A stretch of DNA of 7,093 nt from positions 1-7,093 of the forward strand of contig JAFAWI010000008.1 in the NCBI GenBank assembly GCA_019241915.1, read 5' to 3'. Positions 5,950 to 7,093 of this stretch are shown here, in pieces (within the stretch, counting starts at the first letter, position 1; the number at the start of each line of letters is the position of its first letter). The position numbers and the translations under genes were made by a program. Under the pieces are notes generated by a model. It saw nothing but the letters and a program-made list of their open reading frames with translations, was not told the DNA's origin and did no database searches. This DNA is from Alphaproteobacteria bacterium (GTDB taxonomy: Bacteria > Pseudomonadota > Alphaproteobacteria > ATCC43930 > CGMCC-115725).

Positions 5950-7093
5950 TTTTGTTGCGTTTCGATGACGGCGGCAGTGGGCGCCGGCACAACCGCCTGC
6001 AACACGACCGTAAAGGTCGAGCCGACGCCGAGGGTGCTGGAAATATCGAGCCGTCCGCGGTGGCGGTTGAGGATATGCTTGACGATGGCAAGTCCGAGTC
6101 CGGTGCCGCCCATCTCGCGCGATCGTGCGGTGTCGACACGGTAGAAGCGCTCGGTGAGGCGCGGCAGATGCTCGGCCGGGATGCCGTCGCCGCGGTCGGC
6201 AAACGCGATGCGGACGAGCCGGGCCGCCCCGCTCTCGGCCGCGGTGCTCGCGGCGACCGATATCTCGCTGTCGGGCTTGCCGTATTTGATCGCGTTATCG
6301 ATCAGGTTCTGAAAGACCTGGGCCAACTCGTCGGCGTCGCCGTGAACATCGGGCAAGTCGTCGGGCATGGCGAGCGCCAGGCGCATGCCGCGCTCCGCTG
6401 CACGCAAGTGCAGTGTGTCGGCGACTTGCCACAGCAGGGGCGCCAGCGACACCTCGCCCACCGGTGCAACGTGCTCGTTGAGCTCGATTCTCGACAGCGA
6501 CAACAGATCGTCGACCAACCGGGCCATGCGCCCCGCCTCGGCGCGCATGATGCCGAGGAAGCGCTCGCGCGCCCCCGGGTCGTCGCGCGCGGGGCCGAGC
6601 AGCGTCTCGATAAAGCCGACGAGGCTGGCGAGGGGCGTTTTGAGTTCGTGCCCGGCATTGGCGACGAAGTCGGCACGCATCTGCTCTGTCGCCTTGAGGC
6701 CCGTGATGTCGTGCAGCGTGACGATCGCCGCGGCCGAACCGGCCGAGACCGGTTCGATCCGCGCGATCCGCGCCTCCATGACCCGCTCGACCGCCACCGA
6801 CAGTGTAAATTCGACGACCCGTGCCGTCTCGCCGGCGAGCACCGCATCGGTTGCCGCCAAGACGGCAGGGTTGCGCAGCAGTGCCGCGAGGTCGGCCCCC
6901 TCGGTCACGGTGCCCACGAGCATCGCGGCCGCGCGGTTTGCGCGCAGCACGCGGCGCTGCGCGTCGAGCAGGATTTCCGGGTCCGGAATCGCGGCAAACA
7001 CCGCCTCGGCAGCAGCGAGAGCCGCTTCCGCCCGCGCCGCTCGCTCGCGCCAACCGCGCGCCAGGCGAAGCGCCGCTTGCCATAATGCGCTTA
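5946..7093 (-). CDS. phoR: Phosphate regulon sensor histidine kinase PhoR (5' partial)
   Basis: The membrane-associated sensor that phosphorylates PhoB in low phosphate and dephosphorylates it when phosphate is ample. The frame has no stop up to the right edge: 30 codons precede the GTG at 7001, encoding an Ala/Arg/Glu-rich helix (ALRLARGWRERAARAEAEAL), so that GTG is internal and the N-terminal membrane segments lie outside the window. Numbering from the 7001 codon: a PAS domain at about 1-100, with the H-box FVANAGHELKTPL (phospho-acceptor H118, codon 6648-6650), N-box QNLIDNAIKYG (231-241), G1 DRGDGIP (269-275), F-box RFYRVD (285-290) and G2 GGTGLGLAIVKHI (298-310). All catalytic elements are intact. 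PhoR identity over other HisKA kinases rests on the PAS-HisKA layout and the pst-pho context. It ends 76 bp before pstS. Confidence 0.92.
   Translation of the reverse strand, partial: SALWQAALRLARGWRERAARAEAALAAAEAVFAAIPDPEILLDAQRRVLRANRAAAMLVGTVTEGADLAALLRNPAVLAATDAVLAGETARVVEFTLSVAVERVMEARIARIEPVSAGSAAAIVTLHDITGLKATEQMRADFVANAGHELKTPLASLVGFIETLLGPARDDPGARERFLGIMRAEAGRMARLVDDLLSLSRIELNEHVAPVGEVSLAPLLWQVADTLHLRAAERGMRLALAMPDDLPDVHGDADELAQVFQNLIDNAIKYGKPDSEISVAASTAAESGAARLVRIAFADRGDGIPAEHLPRLTERFYRVDTARSREMGGTGLGLAIVKHILNRHRGRLDISSTLGVGSTFTVVLQAVVPAPTAAVIETQQN

Noticed and set aside
6999..7001. GTG at 7001 as the true start of phoR
   Set aside because: The reading frame continues without a stop to the window edge, the extra residues form a helix typical of the linker before a PAS domain, and the N-terminal membrane segments expected for PhoR would otherwise be missing.
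5817..7085. A 422-codon open frame on the + strand, antisense to phoR and pstS
   Set aside because: It lies wholly opposite two genes with complete family motifs, its protein is Arg/Asp/Gly-rich with no recognisable domain, and long antisense frames are common in GC-rich DNA.
1..7093. Mobile element, CRISPR array, tRNA or other RNA gene, or a novel defence-type system
   Set aside because: No repeats with spacers, transposase motifs, terminal inverted repeats, cloverleaf-like segments or unexplained gene-sized regions were seen; the whole window is accounted for by the sugar kinase and the pst-pho genes.

Overview
The window comes from a GC-rich Gram-negative bacterium, most likely a member of the Pseudomonadota and possibly an alphaproteobacterium. 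This rests on strong GC bias, very tight gene packing, Sec-type export of a periplasmic phosphate-binding protein, and PhoB/PhoR proteins of proteobacterial type. The genus cannot be named from sequence alone.

Layout: positions 1-629 (+ strand) hold the 3' part of a PfkB-family sugar kinase, probably 2-dehydro-3-deoxygluconokinase. Everything else is on the - strand and reads from high to low coordinates: phoR (5' end outside the window, stop at 5946), pstS (5869-4817), pstC (4741-3755), pstA (3755-2913), pstB (2916-2080), phoU (2059-1334) and phoB (1322-633). The only gaps above 20 bp within this run are phoR-pstS (76 bp) and pstS-pstC (75 bp). Both carry recognisable signals: a candidate Pho box plus -10 element before pstS, and a strong hairpin between pstS and pstC. 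There is no gene-free stretch over 300 bases.

How the genes work together: PstS captures inorganic phosphate in the periplasm, PstC and PstA form the membrane channel, and PstB is the ATPase that powers import. In the known system the transporter also reports phosphate status through PhoU to the sensor kinase PhoR, which phosphorylates PhoB when phosphate is scarce. PhoB~P then activates promoters with Pho boxes, here plausibly the one before pstS. The locus therefore holds transporter, signal adaptor, sensor and regulator in one block, with sensor and regulator genes at opposite ends. The sugar kinase converges on phoB with only 3 bp between the stop codons and has no evident functional link to it.

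I found no sign of a new biological system, mobile element, CRISPR array or RNA gene. The points worth checking are regulatory: the candidate Pho box overlapping the phoR stop, the pstS-pstC hairpin, and the stop-to-stop junction with no terminator. Many long open frames lie antisense to the real genes and are best explained by GC-rich codon usage.
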